From a bacterium (GTDB lineage: Bacteria > Bacteroidota > Ignavibacteria > Ignavibacteriales > Melioribacteraceae): a stretch of 41,649 bases of DNA. The notes beneath the pieces are model-generated. The model was not told the DNA's origin and ran no database searches. It worked only from the letters and a program-made list of their open reading frames with translations. The translations under genes and the position numbers were made by a program. The stretch is from positions 1 to 41,649 of the forward strand of contig DAHYUM010000004.1 in NCBI GenBank assembly GCA_027398005.1, in the 5' to 3' direction. How positions within the stretch are numbered: the first letter of the stretch is position 1; the number at the start of each line of letters is the position of its first letter. Below, piece after piece: positions 25,403 through 34,517 of the stretch.

Positions 25403-27493
25403 TTGAAAGATTATAATCCAGATGCATTACGCAATATAGCTTTTGTTGGACACGGCGGAAGCGGTAAAACTACCTTGTCGGAAGTTATTCTTTATACGGG
25501 GAATGAAACCAACAGAATAGGTAAAATTGAAGAAGGCAATACTGTTTCCGACTATAATTCTAATGAAATTGAAAGACAAATTTCCATTTCCTCAACTGCT
25601 CTTCATCTTGAGTGGAATAATTCCAAAATTAATATCCTCGATACACCCGGCTATTCCGATTTTACCGGACAGGTATTATCGAGCCTTCATATTGTTGACG
25701 CGGCCTGCGCGGTTGTTAAAAGCGCCGAAGGCGTTGAAGTCGGCACCGAAACTACATGGGACCTTGTTAAAAAATATAAGCTTCCTTCTTCCGTTATTAT
25801 AAATAAGGTTGATAACGAACATTCTAAATTTTTTGAAACCTACGAAACTGTAAAAGACAAATTAAGCAGCGACGCCACCATAGTTTCTTTCCCGGCCGCC
25901 GAAGGGACTAATTTCAATACTGTGGTAGACGTTGTTACCATGAAAGCCTATACTTATGCCGAAGCCGGCTCGCGCAAAGTTACCGAAGGTGAAATTCCTG
26001 CCTCGGCAAAAGAGCAGGCAGATGATTTACGCCAGCAACTGATTGAAAAAGTTGCCGTATCGGATGAAGAATTAATGAATAAATTCTTTGAAGAAGGCAA
26101 CCTTACCGAAGAAGAACTGGCTAAAGGATTGAAGACCGCTATGGTTAATAATTCTTTCGTTCCGGTTTTCGCTCTTTCGGCTACAAAAGTTGTAGGCGTT
26201 AACAATTTCCTCGATTTTGTTACCAAATATTTCCCGGCTCCGGTTGATAGAACACCCGTTGAAGCCGAATTAAAAGATAAAGGCTCAAAAGTCCAGATTA
26301 AGTGCGATCCTAACGGCGAAGCTTCTCTCTTTATCTTCAAATCACTTTCCGAACAGCACGTCGGCGAAATTTCCATATTCAAGGTATTCAGCGGCACATT
26401 ATCTGCCGGTATGGACCTTTTGAATACAAAGAGGGATAAGACTGAAAGATTAGGACAGCTTTTTGTTATTAACGGCAAAACCAGAAAAGACGTTACCAAA
26501 CTGCGCGCGGGCGATATTGGCGGCGTTGTTAAACTTAAAGACAGCCATACAGGGGATACAATCGCTTCTTCCAACTTTACAGTGGTTATTCCTTCAATCC
26601 ACTTCCCCGAACCGATTATTGAAAGCGCTATTAAGCCTAAGGCAAAAGGGGACGAAGATAAAATTTCCGCAGGCCTCCATACGGCCCATCAGGAAGACCC
26701 GACTCTTGAAATGAAATTCGACCCTGAATTAAGCCAGACAATTATTGCCGGCCAGGGTGAACTTCAGCTCAATCTGGCGGTTAAATTATTGAAAGAAAGA
26801 TACGGCGTTGAAGTTGACCTTGTTGAACCGAGAATTCCTTTCAGGGAAACTATTAAAGGAAGATGCGATGACGCCGAATTTAAGCATAAAAAACAGTCGG
26901 GCGGCAGAGGCCAGTACGGTCATGTCCACCTTAAACTTGAACCCCTTCCAAGGGGAACCGGTTTCGAATTCGTTGATGCCATTGTAGGCGGCGTGGTACC
27001 CGGACGTTTTATACCCGCAGTTGAAAAAGGTGTTAACGAAACAATGATTAAAGGCGTTCTTACAGGTTCAAAGGTTATCGACATTAAAGTTACATTGTTC
27101 GACGGTACATACCACGATGTGGATTCTGATGAAATGTCCTTTAAGATTGCCGCTTCGCAGGCATTCAAAAAAGGTTTTCAGGAATCGAGACCTGTAATTC
27201 TTGAACCGATATATGAAGTTACCATTAAAGTGCCCGAAGAATTCATGGGTGATGTAATGGGCAATATATCGAGCAAGAGAGGAAAAATACTCGGTATGGA
27301 TTCGGATGGTTCATATCAGATTATTAAGGCGATGGTTCCGCTTGCAGAACTTTACAAATACTCCACAAGTCTGCGCAGCTTAACCGCCGGCAGAGGAACA
27401 TTCTCGCGCAAATTCGCGCAGTACGAAGAAGTTCCGGCCGAAGTTGCCAATAAGATTATTGAAGAATACAAAAAATCGAAAGAAGAAGAATAA
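25403..27493 (+). CDS. fusA: Elongation factor G-type translational GTPase (EF-G-like paralogue)
   Basis: Five-domain translation GTPase of 696 residues. It starts with TTG 25403 behind AAGGAG (25390-25395). G1 is GHGGSGKTT instead of the GHIDAGKTT usual in housekeeping EF-G. The switch region reads ERQISISST, with Ser where the invariant Thr stands. G3 is DTPGYSDF, so the catalytic His of DTPGH is Tyr84. G4 NKVD is intact. Domains II to V follow, including GGRGQYGHVHLKLEP and GRGTFSRKFAQYEEVP. These differences place it in the EF-G-like/EF-G-2 branch rather than the canonical factor, so the symbol fusA marks the family and a second, standard fusA should exist elsewhere. A strong terminator follows. 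Confidence 0.85.
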   Translation: MKDYNPDALRNIAFVGHGGSGKTTLSEVILYTGNETNRIGKIEEGNTVSDYNSNEIERQISISSTALHLEWNNSKINILDTPGYSDFTGQVLSSLHIVDAACAVVKSAEGVEVGTETTWDLVKKYKLPSSVIINKVDNEHSKFFETYETVKDKLSSDATIVSFPAAEGTNFNTVVDVVTMKAYTYAEAGSRKVTEGEIPASAKEQADDLRQQLIEKVAVSDEELMNKFFEEGNLTEEELAKGLKTAMVNNSFVPVFALSATKVVGVNNFLDFVTKYFPAPVDRTPVEAELKDKGSKVQIKCDPNGEASLFIFKSLSEQHVGEISIFKVFSGTLSAGMDLLNTKRDKTERLGQLFVINGKTRKDVTKLRAGDIGGVVKLKDSHTGDTIASSNFTVVIPSIHFPEPIIESAIKPKAKGDEDKISAGLHTAHQEDPTLEMKFDPELSQTIIAGQGELQLNLAVKLLKERYGVEVDLVEPRIPFRETIKGRCDDAEFKHKKQSGGRGQYGHVHLKLEPLPRGTGFEFVDAIVGGVVPGRFIPAVEKGVNETMIKGVLTGSKVIDIKVTLFDGTYHDVDSDEMSFKIAASQAFKKGFQESRPVILEPIYEVTIKVPEEFMGDVMGNISSKRGKILGMDSDGSYQIIKAMVPLAELYKYSTSLRSLTAGRGTFSRKFAQYEEVPAEVANKIIEEYKKSKEEE

Positions 27494-27512
27494 CAATTCT
27501 TTTATAAATCAG

Positions 27513-27542
27513 AAGCGGGAGAACTTCTCCCGCTTTTTTTTT
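27513..27542 (+). terminator. Rho-independent terminator after the EF-G-like gene
   Basis: 9-bp stem AAGCGGGAG (27513-27521) / CTCCCGCTT (27527-27535) with loop AACTT, followed by a run of nine T. It ends 11 bases before the HIT-gene start, so HIT needs read-through or a promoter within the hairpin region. Confidence 0.92.
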
Positions 27543-27553
27543 ATGAGGTAAAT

Positions 27554-28051
27554 ATGGATATGCTCTTTTCCCCCTGGAGGTCTAATTACATCGATTCGTT
27601 CAAGGATAAAAAGGAAGATGTTAAATGCGTCTTCTGCGAAGCCATGAATGAATCCAATACCCGGAACGGAAGTCTGGTTGTTAAAAAGAATAAGCATACC
27701 TACACTATGCTAAATCTTTTCCCCTACAACAGCGGCCACCTGATGATTATTCCCTACCGGCACATTTCCGATTTTACCGAACTTACCCCCGATGAAAGGG
27801 GCGAGCTGATGAGCGAAACGGATATAATGATTAAAGCCCTTACCGAAGTAATGAAACCGCAGGGATTCAATATGGGAATGAATATAGGCAAAGCCGCAGG
27901 CGCCGGTATAGACGCGCACCTGCACCTCCATATTGTGCCAAGATGGCTGGGGGATACCAATTTTATGCCTGCTCTGGGGGAAGTTAAAATAATTTCGCAG
28001 GATCTGCTGGACCTGAAAAATAAACTTGTAGAAGCGCTCAAAAAGATCTAA
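27554..28051 (+). CDS. HIT-family nucleotide hydrolase/transferase
   Basis: Histidine-triad protein acting on dinucleotide polyphosphates or adenylylated compounds. The catalytic motif is HLHLHIVPRW near residue 126, with a preceding zinc-type CVFC (about 25-28) and the family motif NLFPYNSGHLMIIPYRH. The length of 165 and the N-terminal FSPWRSNYI resemble the Ap4A phosphorylase-like HIT proteins of actinobacteria and Bacteroidota rather than short Hint proteins. Substrate cannot be set by eye. The glycerate kinase gene follows after 19 bases on the same strand. Confidence 0.88.
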   Translation: MDMLFSPWRSNYIDSFKDKKEDVKCVFCEAMNESNTRNGSLVVKKNKHTYTMLNLFPYNSGHLMIIPYRHISDFTELTPDERGELMSETDIMIKALTEVMKPQGFNMGMNIGKAAGAGIDAHLHLHIVPRWLGDTNFMPALGEVKIISQDLLDLKNKLVEALKKI

Positions 28052-28070
28052 TCCAATCCAAACGCGCGGC

Positions 28071-29177
28071 ATGAAAAGGATATTGATAGCACCGAACAGT
28101 TTTAAGGAATGCTCTTATTCCGTTGACGCCGCAATTGTTATAAAAGAAAGCATTGAAAGATTAAACCGTGAAGCTGATCCGGTTTTATTCCCTGTTTCCG
28201 ACGGAGGGGACGGATTTCTTAAGGTGATTAAATTCCATTACCAAACCGATACGGTATATTTCAGGCTTAATTCTTTTTTTGACAATTCCTCTTTCGATTG
28301 CCCCGCAGAATACTCGGCGGAAATGCGTACTGTTGATATTGAAAGCGCTAAGGTTATAGGGCTTAACTTAATTCCCCCTTCAAAAAGAAATCCGCTTAAC
28401 TACAACTCGGCCCCGTTAGGGGATATTTTAAGGCAGATAAATTCTTCGGGGCTGAAAGTAGAAAAGGCCGTTATTGGAATAGGGGGCACCGGGGTTAACG
28501 ATCTTGGTATTGGAATACTCTCACGGTTTGGATTAAAACTGCTTGACAGGAAGGGGAAGGAACTTAATCCCGTTCCGGCTGAATTTTTAAATGCCGCGGA
28601 AATAAAATTGCCCGAAAAGGATTTGAGTTTTAAAATAGAAATTGTGCTTGATGTAAAAAATCCGCTCCTTGGACCGGCCGGGGCAGCGGCAATATTTGCC
28701 CCTCAAAAGGGGGCCGATAGCAATGCGGTTGAAATTATGGAAAGGGGATTTATTAATATCCTGAATCTTTTAAAAGTCGCTCCGGAATTGCGGGAGAGCC
28801 TCTCGGGGGCGGGGGGCGGAATAGCCGCCTCATTTCAGCTCTTTTTCGGCTCAAATGCCGTTACTTCAAATGAGTTTATTCTAAACCGGCTAAAATTAAA
28901 CAAAACAGGGGAATTCGATATTGCCATCACCGGCGAAGGGAGGCTGGATGAACAATCGATGATGAATAAGGGGGGTAAAGTGATATACGATTATTGCCTC
29001 GGAAGGAATATTCCGGTTGTTTTTATATGCGGCCAAAATAAATTGAACAGAAGCATGAAATTATTAGACATAATTCAATTAAAGGATTATTTTTCAAGTA
29101 TTGAAGAATCGATTATTAATTTTTCCGCCGGAATTGAAAAAGCCTGCGGCGAAATAGACAATAAATATTTAAAATAA
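28071..29177 (+). CDS. Glycerate kinase (type I, GlxK/GarK family)
   Basis: Phosphorylates D-glycerate to a phosphoglycerate, feeding glycolysis from glycerate or glyoxylate metabolism. Family motifs: IAPNSFKECSYSVDAA at the N-terminus, FPVSDGGDGFL, GIGGTGVNDLGIG, the PLLGPAGAAAIFAPQKGA segment, and the late ITGEGRLDEQS, which is the strongest signature. The length of 368 is normal. The thyX gene starts 14 bases later. No other glycerate-pathway gene is in the window, so the product isomer (2- or 3-phosphoglycerate) is undecided. Confidence 0.92.
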   Translation: MKRILIAPNSFKECSYSVDAAIVIKESIERLNREADPVLFPVSDGGDGFLKVIKFHYQTDTVYFRLNSFFDNSSFDCPAEYSAEMRTVDIESAKVIGLNLIPPSKRNPLNYNSAPLGDILRQINSSGLKVEKAVIGIGGTGVNDLGIGILSRFGLKLLDRKGKELNPVPAEFLNAAEIKLPEKDLSFKIEIVLDVKNPLLGPAGAAAIFAPQKGADSNAVEIMERGFINILNLLKVAPELRESLSGAGGGIAASFQLFFGSNAVTSNEFILNRLKLNKTGEFDIAITGEGRLDEQSMMNKGGKVIYDYCLGRNIPVVFICGQNKLNRSMKLLDIIQLKDYFSSIEESIINFSAGIEKACGEIDNKYLK

Positions 29178-29191
29178 AAAGGGTAGAATAA

Positions 29192-30112
29192 ATGGAGCAG
29201 AAGTTCGAGAAATTAGAAAAGACAAGAGTTGCCGAGCTGGATGAAGTTCTTGGCCAGCCTTTCCACGTTTTAAAAGACGGTTTCGTAAGGGTAGTGGACT
29301 ATATGGGAAGCGATTCTTCAATAGTGCAGGCTGCCCGCGTTTCATACGGAGCCGGCACTAAAAAACTTAGGGAAGACGAGGCTCTGCTCCGTTACCTTCT
29401 GCGCCACAGGCATACCTCTCCTTTCGAAATGTGCGAACTGAAGCTTCATATCCGCGTTCCTATGGATGTTTGGAGGCAGTGGATTAGGCACCGTACAGCA
29501 AACGTTAATGAATATTCAACCCGTTATTCAATTGCAATCGATTCGGCTGAACATACAAACCCCGGTGAATGGAGAACTCAGTCGCTCACAAACCGTCAGG
29601 GGAGCGCCGGAAGCATCGATCCTTCAATAGGCGAAGGGCTTACTGCGCAGGAAACTGAATTCCACCGCCTTTCGAGGGAGCTTTACGATAAAAGGATTGA
29701 AGCTGGCGTTGCGAGGGAACAGGCGCGCAAAGACCTTCCCCTTTCTACATATACCGAAGCTTACTGGAAAATTGACCTGCATAATCTTCTCCATTTCCTT
29801 GAATTAAGAATGGAAATAAATGCCCAGTACGAAATTAGGCAGTATGCCAATACTATCTTCAACGAAATTATTAAAAGGTGGGTGCCTTTAACATATAAGG
29901 CATTTATCGATTACATGATTGAGGCAATGACCTTCTCGGGGTTGGAAATTAAAGTTATTACCGAAATGATTCTTGGCAACAGCGCAAAAGTTAAAGAGCT
30001 TTATAAGGAATTCGGCTGGATTAAGGGAGACGGCGCCAAGAATGCCAACAGCAGGGAACTGTTCGAATTTGAGGAAAAACTTGAAAAGCTTTCACTCCCT
30101 TTCCCTTTATAA
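29192..30112 (+). CDS. thyX: Flavin-dependent thymidylate synthase
   Basis: Makes dTMP from dUMP using methylene-tetrahydrofolate, FAD and NADPH. The ThyX signature RHRTANVNEYSTRYS starts at residue 99 (family motif RHRxxSxNExSxRY; here Val stands at the first Ser position). Other conserved segments are HRHTSPFEMCELKLHI upstream and the flavin/dUMP-binding QARKDLPLSTYTE and LELRMEINAQYEIRQYA downstream. At 306 residues it is slightly longer than the bacterial average. It is followed, after a promoter-like gap, by a PEGA lipoprotein and folA. Confidence 0.95.
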   Translation: MEQKFEKLEKTRVAELDEVLGQPFHVLKDGFVRVVDYMGSDSSIVQAARVSYGAGTKKLREDEALLRYLLRHRHTSPFEMCELKLHIRVPMDVWRQWIRHRTANVNEYSTRYSIAIDSAEHTNPGEWRTQSLTNRQGSAGSIDPSIGEGLTAQETEFHRLSRELYDKRIEAGVAREQARKDLPLSTYTEAYWKIDLHNLLHFLELRMEINAQYEIRQYANTIFNEIIKRWVPLTYKAFIDYMIEAMTFSGLEIKVITEMILGNSAKVKELYKEFGWIKGDGAKNANSRELFEFEEKLEKLSLPFPL

Positions 30113-30130
30113 GGGAGAACGCTTTTTACC

Positions 30131-30160
30131 TTGATTTTCTTCTTTAAGGGAGTATCTTTA
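30131..30160 (+). promoter_or_regulatory. Candidate promoter of the PEGA-folA-mutL genes
   Basis: TTG at 30131-30133, 19 bases, then TATCTTTA at 30153-30160 (five of six fixed TAnnTTTG positions). The leader to ATG 30184 would be about 17 bases. A TCCCTT/AAGGGA hairpin overlaps the thyX stop upstream. Confidence 0.45.
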
Positions 30161-30183
30161 ATTCCGTCAAATTAAGCGGAACA

Positions 30184-30480
30184 ATGGCACGGTTTTTTTT
30201 ACTTATTTCCCTTTCCTTTCTCCTTCTTTCATGCAGGGAACAGTTGGTTAACGGCGAAGGGGATGGGGTAATTTATATTAACAGCACCCCGACCGGAGCC
30301 GAAATTTATATTAAAGGGGATAGGACATTCAAAGTAACCCCCGACAGCCTGGCAGACCTGGCCCCCGGAATATATCAGGTGGATTTAAAACTTACCGGCT
30401 ACCCCGATGCCGGTTTTAATATTCAACTTTCTAAGGGAGAAAAACGTTATATTAACTATAGTTTTAATAACGATTTTTAG
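30184..30480 (+). CDS. Small PEGA-domain lipoprotein
   Basis: 98 residues. The signal peptide ends in lipobox LLLSC (Cys17). The mature part is one PEGA domain: GVIYINSTPTGAEIYIKGD, a T-P segment (KVTPDSL), LAPGIYQVDLKLTGY and a final beta-strand. PEGA domains are surface or periplasmic beta-modules in S-layer-like and envelope proteins, with no enzymatic role known. The folA gene begins 7 bases after its stop, so the two are co-transcribed even though no functional link is evident. Confidence 0.85.
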   Translation: MARFFLLISLSFLLLSCREQLVNGEGDGVIYINSTPTGAEIYIKGDRTFKVTPDSLADLAPGIYQVDLKLTGYPDAGFNIQLSKGEKRYINYSFNNDF

Positions 30481-30487
30481 GCCTTAG

Positions 30488-30970
30488 TTGAAGATAATTA
30501 TTATTGCCGCGGTTTCGGGGAACAATGTCATTGGCAGAGAGGGGACAATTCCATGGCATTCCAAAGAGGAGTTATCTTATTTTAAGGAAACAACTTACGG
30601 TTTCCCCGTAATAATGGGTAAAAATACTTTCCTTTCAATTGGAAAGCCTTTAACAGGCAGGCTTAATATTATAATTACCTCCAATCCGCAACTTTTTATT
30701 AAATTTGAGGATATAAAATGCTTTTTTAATTTAAAAGAGGCTCTTTTTTTCTGCGAAAATAATTATTTTGAGAGGGTATTTATTGCAGGGGGAGCTAAAT
30801 TATATTCTGAAGCAATTGAAAAAGCGGATGAAATGATTATTAGCAGAATGAATTTTGATGTTGAAGGGGATACCTTTTTCCCTTATATAGACCCCGAAAT
30901 TTGGGATAAAACAAAAGGGGAAAAATATAACGAGTTCGAAACTTATATCTATACCAAGAAAGTAAAATGA
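30488..30970 (+). CDS. folA: Dihydrofolate reductase
   Basis: Reduces dihydrofolate to tetrahydrofolate with NADPH. It begins with TTG 30488. Recognisable segments are IIIIAAVSGNNVIG, IPWHSKEELSYFK (the acidic active-site residue of the PWxxxxD/E segment is Glu here), GFPVIMGKNTFLSIG, KPLTGRLNIIITS and FIAGGAKLYSEAI with the NADPH-binding Gly-Gly. The length of 160 is normal. The stop overlaps the mutL start (ATGA). It is unusual to find folA close to thyX, because ThyX does not oxidise the folate. Confidence 0.92.
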   Translation: MKIIIIAAVSGNNVIGREGTIPWHSKEELSYFKETTYGFPVIMGKNTFLSIGKPLTGRLNIIITSNPQLFIKFEDIKCFFNLKEALFFCENNYFERVFIAGGAKLYSEAIEKADEMIISRMNFDVEGDTFFPYIDPEIWDKTKGEKYNEFETYIYTKKVK

Positions 30971-32817
30971 CTGATAAAAAAATAAAAATACTCCCCGATT
31001 CGGTTGCCAATAAAATTGCCGCCGGCGAAGTGGTTCAGCGCCCCGAATCGGTGGTTAAGGAACTGCTCGAAAATTCAATTGACGCCAATTCAAAAAATAT
31101 TCATTTATATATTAAGAGCGCAGGTAAGACTTTAATTCAAATTATCGATGACGGGGACGGCATGGGCCCCGATGACGCCCTTGCTTGTCTCGAAAGGCAC
31201 GCCACATCAAAAATATCCTCTTTCGACGACCTTCAGAACCTTGCTTCATACGGTTTCAGGGGAGAGGCTCTCTCTTCAATTGCCGCGGTAAGCCAGCTCG
31301 AAATTAAAACCGAGCGCCGCGATGACGAGATTGGAGCTTCGGTTGTTGTTGACGAAGGGAAAGCCGTTCTTGAAAAAGGCTCTTTCGCCAAAGGCACTTC
31401 AATTGCTGTTAAAAACCTTTTTTACAACACCCCCGCGCGAAGGAATTTTCTTAAGAGCAATACTACCGAACTTAAACATATAATTGAGACTTTCAGGAAA
31501 ATATCTTTAAGCCATCCCGAAATTTCATTCAAGCTTTTTAACGATGACGAAATTGTTTTCGATTACCCACAAGCTTCGCTTGAAGAAAGATTTAAAGCCG
31601 TTATTGCCGATAATATTGCCGACAGCGTAATTGCAGTAAAGGAAGTAACCGATTATATAAGCCTGTACGGTTTTATAGCAAAGCCGACCTATTTGCGCAA
31701 GAGCAAAGGGGAGCAGTATTTCTTCCTGAATAAAAGGTATGTGGTAAGTAAAATTCTTAACCACGCGGTCTTTTCGGCATACGACGACCTTCTGGACAAA
31801 GGGGATTACCCATTCTTTCTCCTCTTTATGGATATTGACCCGGCAAAAATAGATATTAATGTGCATCCGGCTAAGCTCGAAGTTAAGTTTGAGGATGAAA
31901 AAGATATTTATACTTTCGTTCATGCGGTAATTAAAAAAGCGCTCGGAAGCCACGACCTTGTGCCTTCGGTAACCTTTCAGGATACTCCGGGGGAAAAAGA
32001 GAAGCTCGATTTTACCCGCTTCAGGAATTCAGGGGCTAACGATTTTACCGACCGTCCTTCCTTTGCAGGAGCTCAGGAACAGCCAAAAAGAAAGGGCTCA
32101 ATTTTCAGCGACGAGGAGATTGACCTTCTATTCGGCAATATAAATAAGGAAATTAAACAGAGCGCGCCGGCCGCGGCAGTTGAAGACCCCTTTGCCGAAA
32201 AGCAGTTTAAGGAAATTTCCAGCGCCGAACCAGCGCTCGATTCGGAAACTACTCCGTTTATTATTTCTCTTCACAATAAATATATTCTATGCCAGATTAA
32301 AAGCGGGCTGATGATTATTGACCAGCATGTGGCACACGAAAGGATACTTTATGAAAAAGCGATGAATTCTTTCGAGGCTGATATACCTTTTTCGCAGCAG
32401 CTTTTATTTTCGCAGACTATGAACTGCGATCCGGCAGACTACCAGCTCCTTCTTGAGCTTGAACCATATTTAACCAAACTCGGCTTTGATTTAAAATTTT
32501 TCAGTAAAAACACGGTTGTGATTGACGGCGTTCCGCAGGATGTTAAACTTGGCAGCGAGACCTATGTTCTTAACGAGATTTTAGATGAGTACCGTAAAAA
32601 TTATCAGGAAAAGAAATTGGAAGAAAGGGATAACCTGGCAAAATCATTCTCCTGCAAGGCGGCTATTAAAGCAGGGGATAGAATGAGCGAAAGGGAAATG
32701 AGGGTGCTTGTTGACCAGCTCTTTGCCACTTCTATGCCTTATGTATGTCCCCACGGACGTCCGATTATCATCAAAATATCATTAGAGGAATTCGACAAGA
32801 AATTCGGAAGGACCTGA
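30967..32817 (+). CDS. mutL: DNA mismatch repair protein MutL
   Basis: Coordinates mismatch repair downstream of MutS. The N-terminal GHKL ATPase has the motifs KELLENSIDANS, IDDGDGMGPDD, RHATSKI and YGFRGEALSSIAA. The C-terminal dimerisation domain carries an endonuclease-type metal motif, DQHVAHERILYE (D452 to E463; family DQHAxxExxxxE, with Ala replaced by Val), along with SCKAAIKAGD and CPHGRPI. MutL is therefore predicted to nick DNA itself, as in bacteria without MutH. A variable linker (about 330-425) joins the halves. At 616 residues it is of ordinary size. The ATG overlaps the folA stop. Confidence 0.95.
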   Translation: MTDKKIKILPDSVANKIAAGEVVQRPESVVKELLENSIDANSKNIHLYIKSAGKTLIQIIDDGDGMGPDDALACLERHATSKISSFDDLQNLASYGFRGEALSSIAAVSQLEIKTERRDDEIGASVVVDEGKAVLEKGSFAKGTSIAVKNLFYNTPARRNFLKSNTTELKHIIETFRKISLSHPEISFKLFNDDEIVFDYPQASLEERFKAVIADNIADSVIAVKEVTDYISLYGFIAKPTYLRKSKGEQYFFLNKRYVVSKILNHAVFSAYDDLLDKGDYPFFLLFMDIDPAKIDINVHPAKLEVKFEDEKDIYTFVHAVIKKALGSHDLVPSVTFQDTPGEKEKLDFTRFRNSGANDFTDRPSFAGAQEQPKRKGSIFSDEEIDLLFGNINKEIKQSAPAAAVEDPFAEKQFKEISSAEPALDSETTPFIISLHNKYILCQIKSGLMIIDQHVAHERILYEKAMNSFEADIPFSQQLLFSQTMNCDPADYQLLLELEPYLTKLGFDLKFFSKNTVVIDGVPQDVKLGSETYVLNEILDEYRKNYQEKKLEERDNLAKSFSCKAAIKAGDRMSEREMRVLVDQLFATSMPYVCPHGRPIIIKISLEEFDKKFGRT

Positions 32818-32864
32818 TCCTATCCGGGGCATTTTGAAAAATCAAAACAGAGAGAAAGAGTTAT

Positions 32865-34517
32865 ATGTCAAGAGAGATAGAAAACCAGAAATTAGGTGAA
32901 TATCTTGCCAAGGCTGAAAAGGCAAAAACTACAGGAATGAAATTCACAACAGTATCGGGGCGTAATACAAATGTGCTTTATACCCCGGCCGATATTAAAT
33001 CGGATTATTTAAACGATATCAGTTTTCCGGGGGAATACCCTTACACACGCGGCGTTCATAACAACGGCTACAGGGGAAAGGTATGGACAATGCGCCAGTT
33101 TGCCGGTTTCGGTAGCCCCGAAGATACCAACCAGCGTTTTAAATACCTCCTCGAACACGGGCAGACGGGACTGTCTGTCGCGTTCGACCTGCCCACTCTT
33201 ATGGGATGGGATGCCGATTCCGAATTCAGCAACGGGGAAGTTGGCATATGCGGCGTTACAATCTCATCCCTCGAGGATATGGAAATACTTTTCGACGGAA
33301 TTCCTCTTGCCGATGTTTCTACATCTATGACTATCAATTCCCCCGCGGCAATGGTTTTTGCTTTTTACCTTGCTGTCGCAAAAAAACAGGGGGTTTCGTT
33401 CGATAAATTAAGAGGCACTCTGCAGAACGATATCCTTAAGGAATATATTGCCCAGAAGGAATTTATTTTTCCGCCGCGCCCTTCAATGCGGATTATTACC
33501 GATATGATTGAATACTGCACAAGCGACGTTCCGCAGTGGAATCCGGTCTCGGTAAGCGGCTACCATATAAGGGAAGCGGGCTCAACCGCGGCGCAGGAAC
33601 TTGCATACACGCTTGCAGACGGATTTGCATATATAGAAGCATGCATTGAAAGGGGAATGGATGTAGATTCATTTGCCCCCAGAATTTCATTCTTCTTCAA
33701 TTCTCATCTCGATTTCTTCGAGGAAATTGCCAAGTTCAGGGCAGCCAGAAGAATTTTTGCAAAGAGGATGAAAAACAAATACGGCGCAAAGAATCCCCGC
33801 TCGTGGTGGATGCGTTTCCATACCCAGACTGCAGGATGCACTTTAACTGCCCAGCAGCCCGAAAATAATATTGTAAGAACCGCTATACAGGCCCTGGCAG
33901 GTGTGCTTGGCGGTACCCAGTCGCTTCATACCAATTCCATGGATGAAACGCTTGCGCTTCCGAGTGAAAAGGCTGTTAAAATTGCATTAAGGACCCAGCA
34001 ATTAATAGCCTACGAAACGGGGGTTATAAACACCGTTGACCCATTGGGGGGAAGTTACTTTGTTGAAGCCTTAACGGACGAGATGGAATCCGACGCCGAA
34101 AAAATATTCCGCGAAATTGATACTTTCGGCGGAGTTATACCTGCAATTGAAGCGGGCTATTTCCAGAAGGAAATTGCCGATTCGGCCTACCGGTACCAGA
34201 AGGAACTGGAAAGCAAAACCAAGATTATGGTAGGCATAAATGAATTTGTTGAAGAAGAAGAGAAAATAGATATTCCAATTCTCACAATTTCGCCCGAAGT
34301 TGAATCAAGGCAGAAAGACAGGCTTGCAAAGCTTAAGGCAAGGCGCAATAACGAAGCAGTTAAAAAATCGCTTGAAGAAATAAGCAGGGCAGCTGTTGAC
34401 GGAAGCAATTTAATGCCGGTGCTTATTTCGGCCGCCGAAAATTATGTTACATTGGGCGAAATGATTGAACAATTAAGAATTCATTTCGGCACTTATGAGG
34501 AATCGGTTGTTTTCTAG
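32865..34517 (+). CDS. B12-dependent acyl-CoA mutase large subunit (isobutyryl-CoA mutase-type residues)
   Basis: TIM-barrel substrate subunit of an adenosylcobalamin-dependent carbon-skeleton mutase, 550 residues and lacking the B12-binding domain, which must be a separate subunit not found in this window. By overall similarity it would be called methylmalonyl-CoA mutase. The substrate-deciding residues differ: methylmalonyl-CoA mutase has Tyr and Arg (Y89, R207 in P. shermanii), isobutyryl-CoA mutase Phe and Gln (F80, Q198). This protein has F79 in TMRQFAGFG and Q197 in [13 protein letters not shown], with the same spacing of 118. The likely reaction is therefore isobutyryl-CoA/butyryl-CoA interconversion or a related acyl-CoA. 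The barrel motifs [13 protein letters not shown] and [18 protein letters not shown] are intact. Confidence 0.9.
   Translation: MSREIENQKLGEYLAKAEKAKTTGMKFTTVSGRNTNVLYTPADIKSDYLNDISFPGEYPYTRGVHNNGYRGKVWTMRQFAGFGSPEDTNQRFKYLLEHGQTGLSVAFDLPTLMGWDADSEFSNGEVGICGVTISSLEDMEILFDGIPLADVSTSMTINSPAAMVFAFYLAVAKKQGVSFDKLRGTLQNDILKEYIAQKEFIFPPRPSMRIITDMIEYCTSDVPQWNPVSVSGYHIREAGSTAAQELAYTLADGFAYIEACIERGMDVDSFAPRISFFFNSHLDFFEEIAKFRAARRIFAKRMKNKYGAKNPRSWWMRFHTQTAGCTLTAQQPENNIVRTAIQALAGVLGGTQSLHTNSMDETLALPSEKAVKIALRTQQLIAYETGVINTVDPLGGSYFVEALTDEMESDAEKIFREIDTFGGVIPAIEAGYFQKEIADSAYRYQKELESKTKIMVGINEFVEEEEKIDIPILTISPEVESRQKDRLAKLKARRNNEAVKKSLEEISRAAVDGSNLMPVLISAAENYVTLGEMIEQLRIHFGTYEESVVF

Noticed and set aside
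25954-26574. Minus-strand open frame of 206 codons inside the EF-G-like gene
   Set aside because: Ser/Leu/Thr-rich antisense shadow of a well-conserved GTPase, with no recognisable motif.
27554-28051. Galactose-1-phosphate uridylyltransferase
   Set aside because: Shares the histidine-triad superfamily, but at 165 residues and with HLHLHIVPRW it is a HIT protein.
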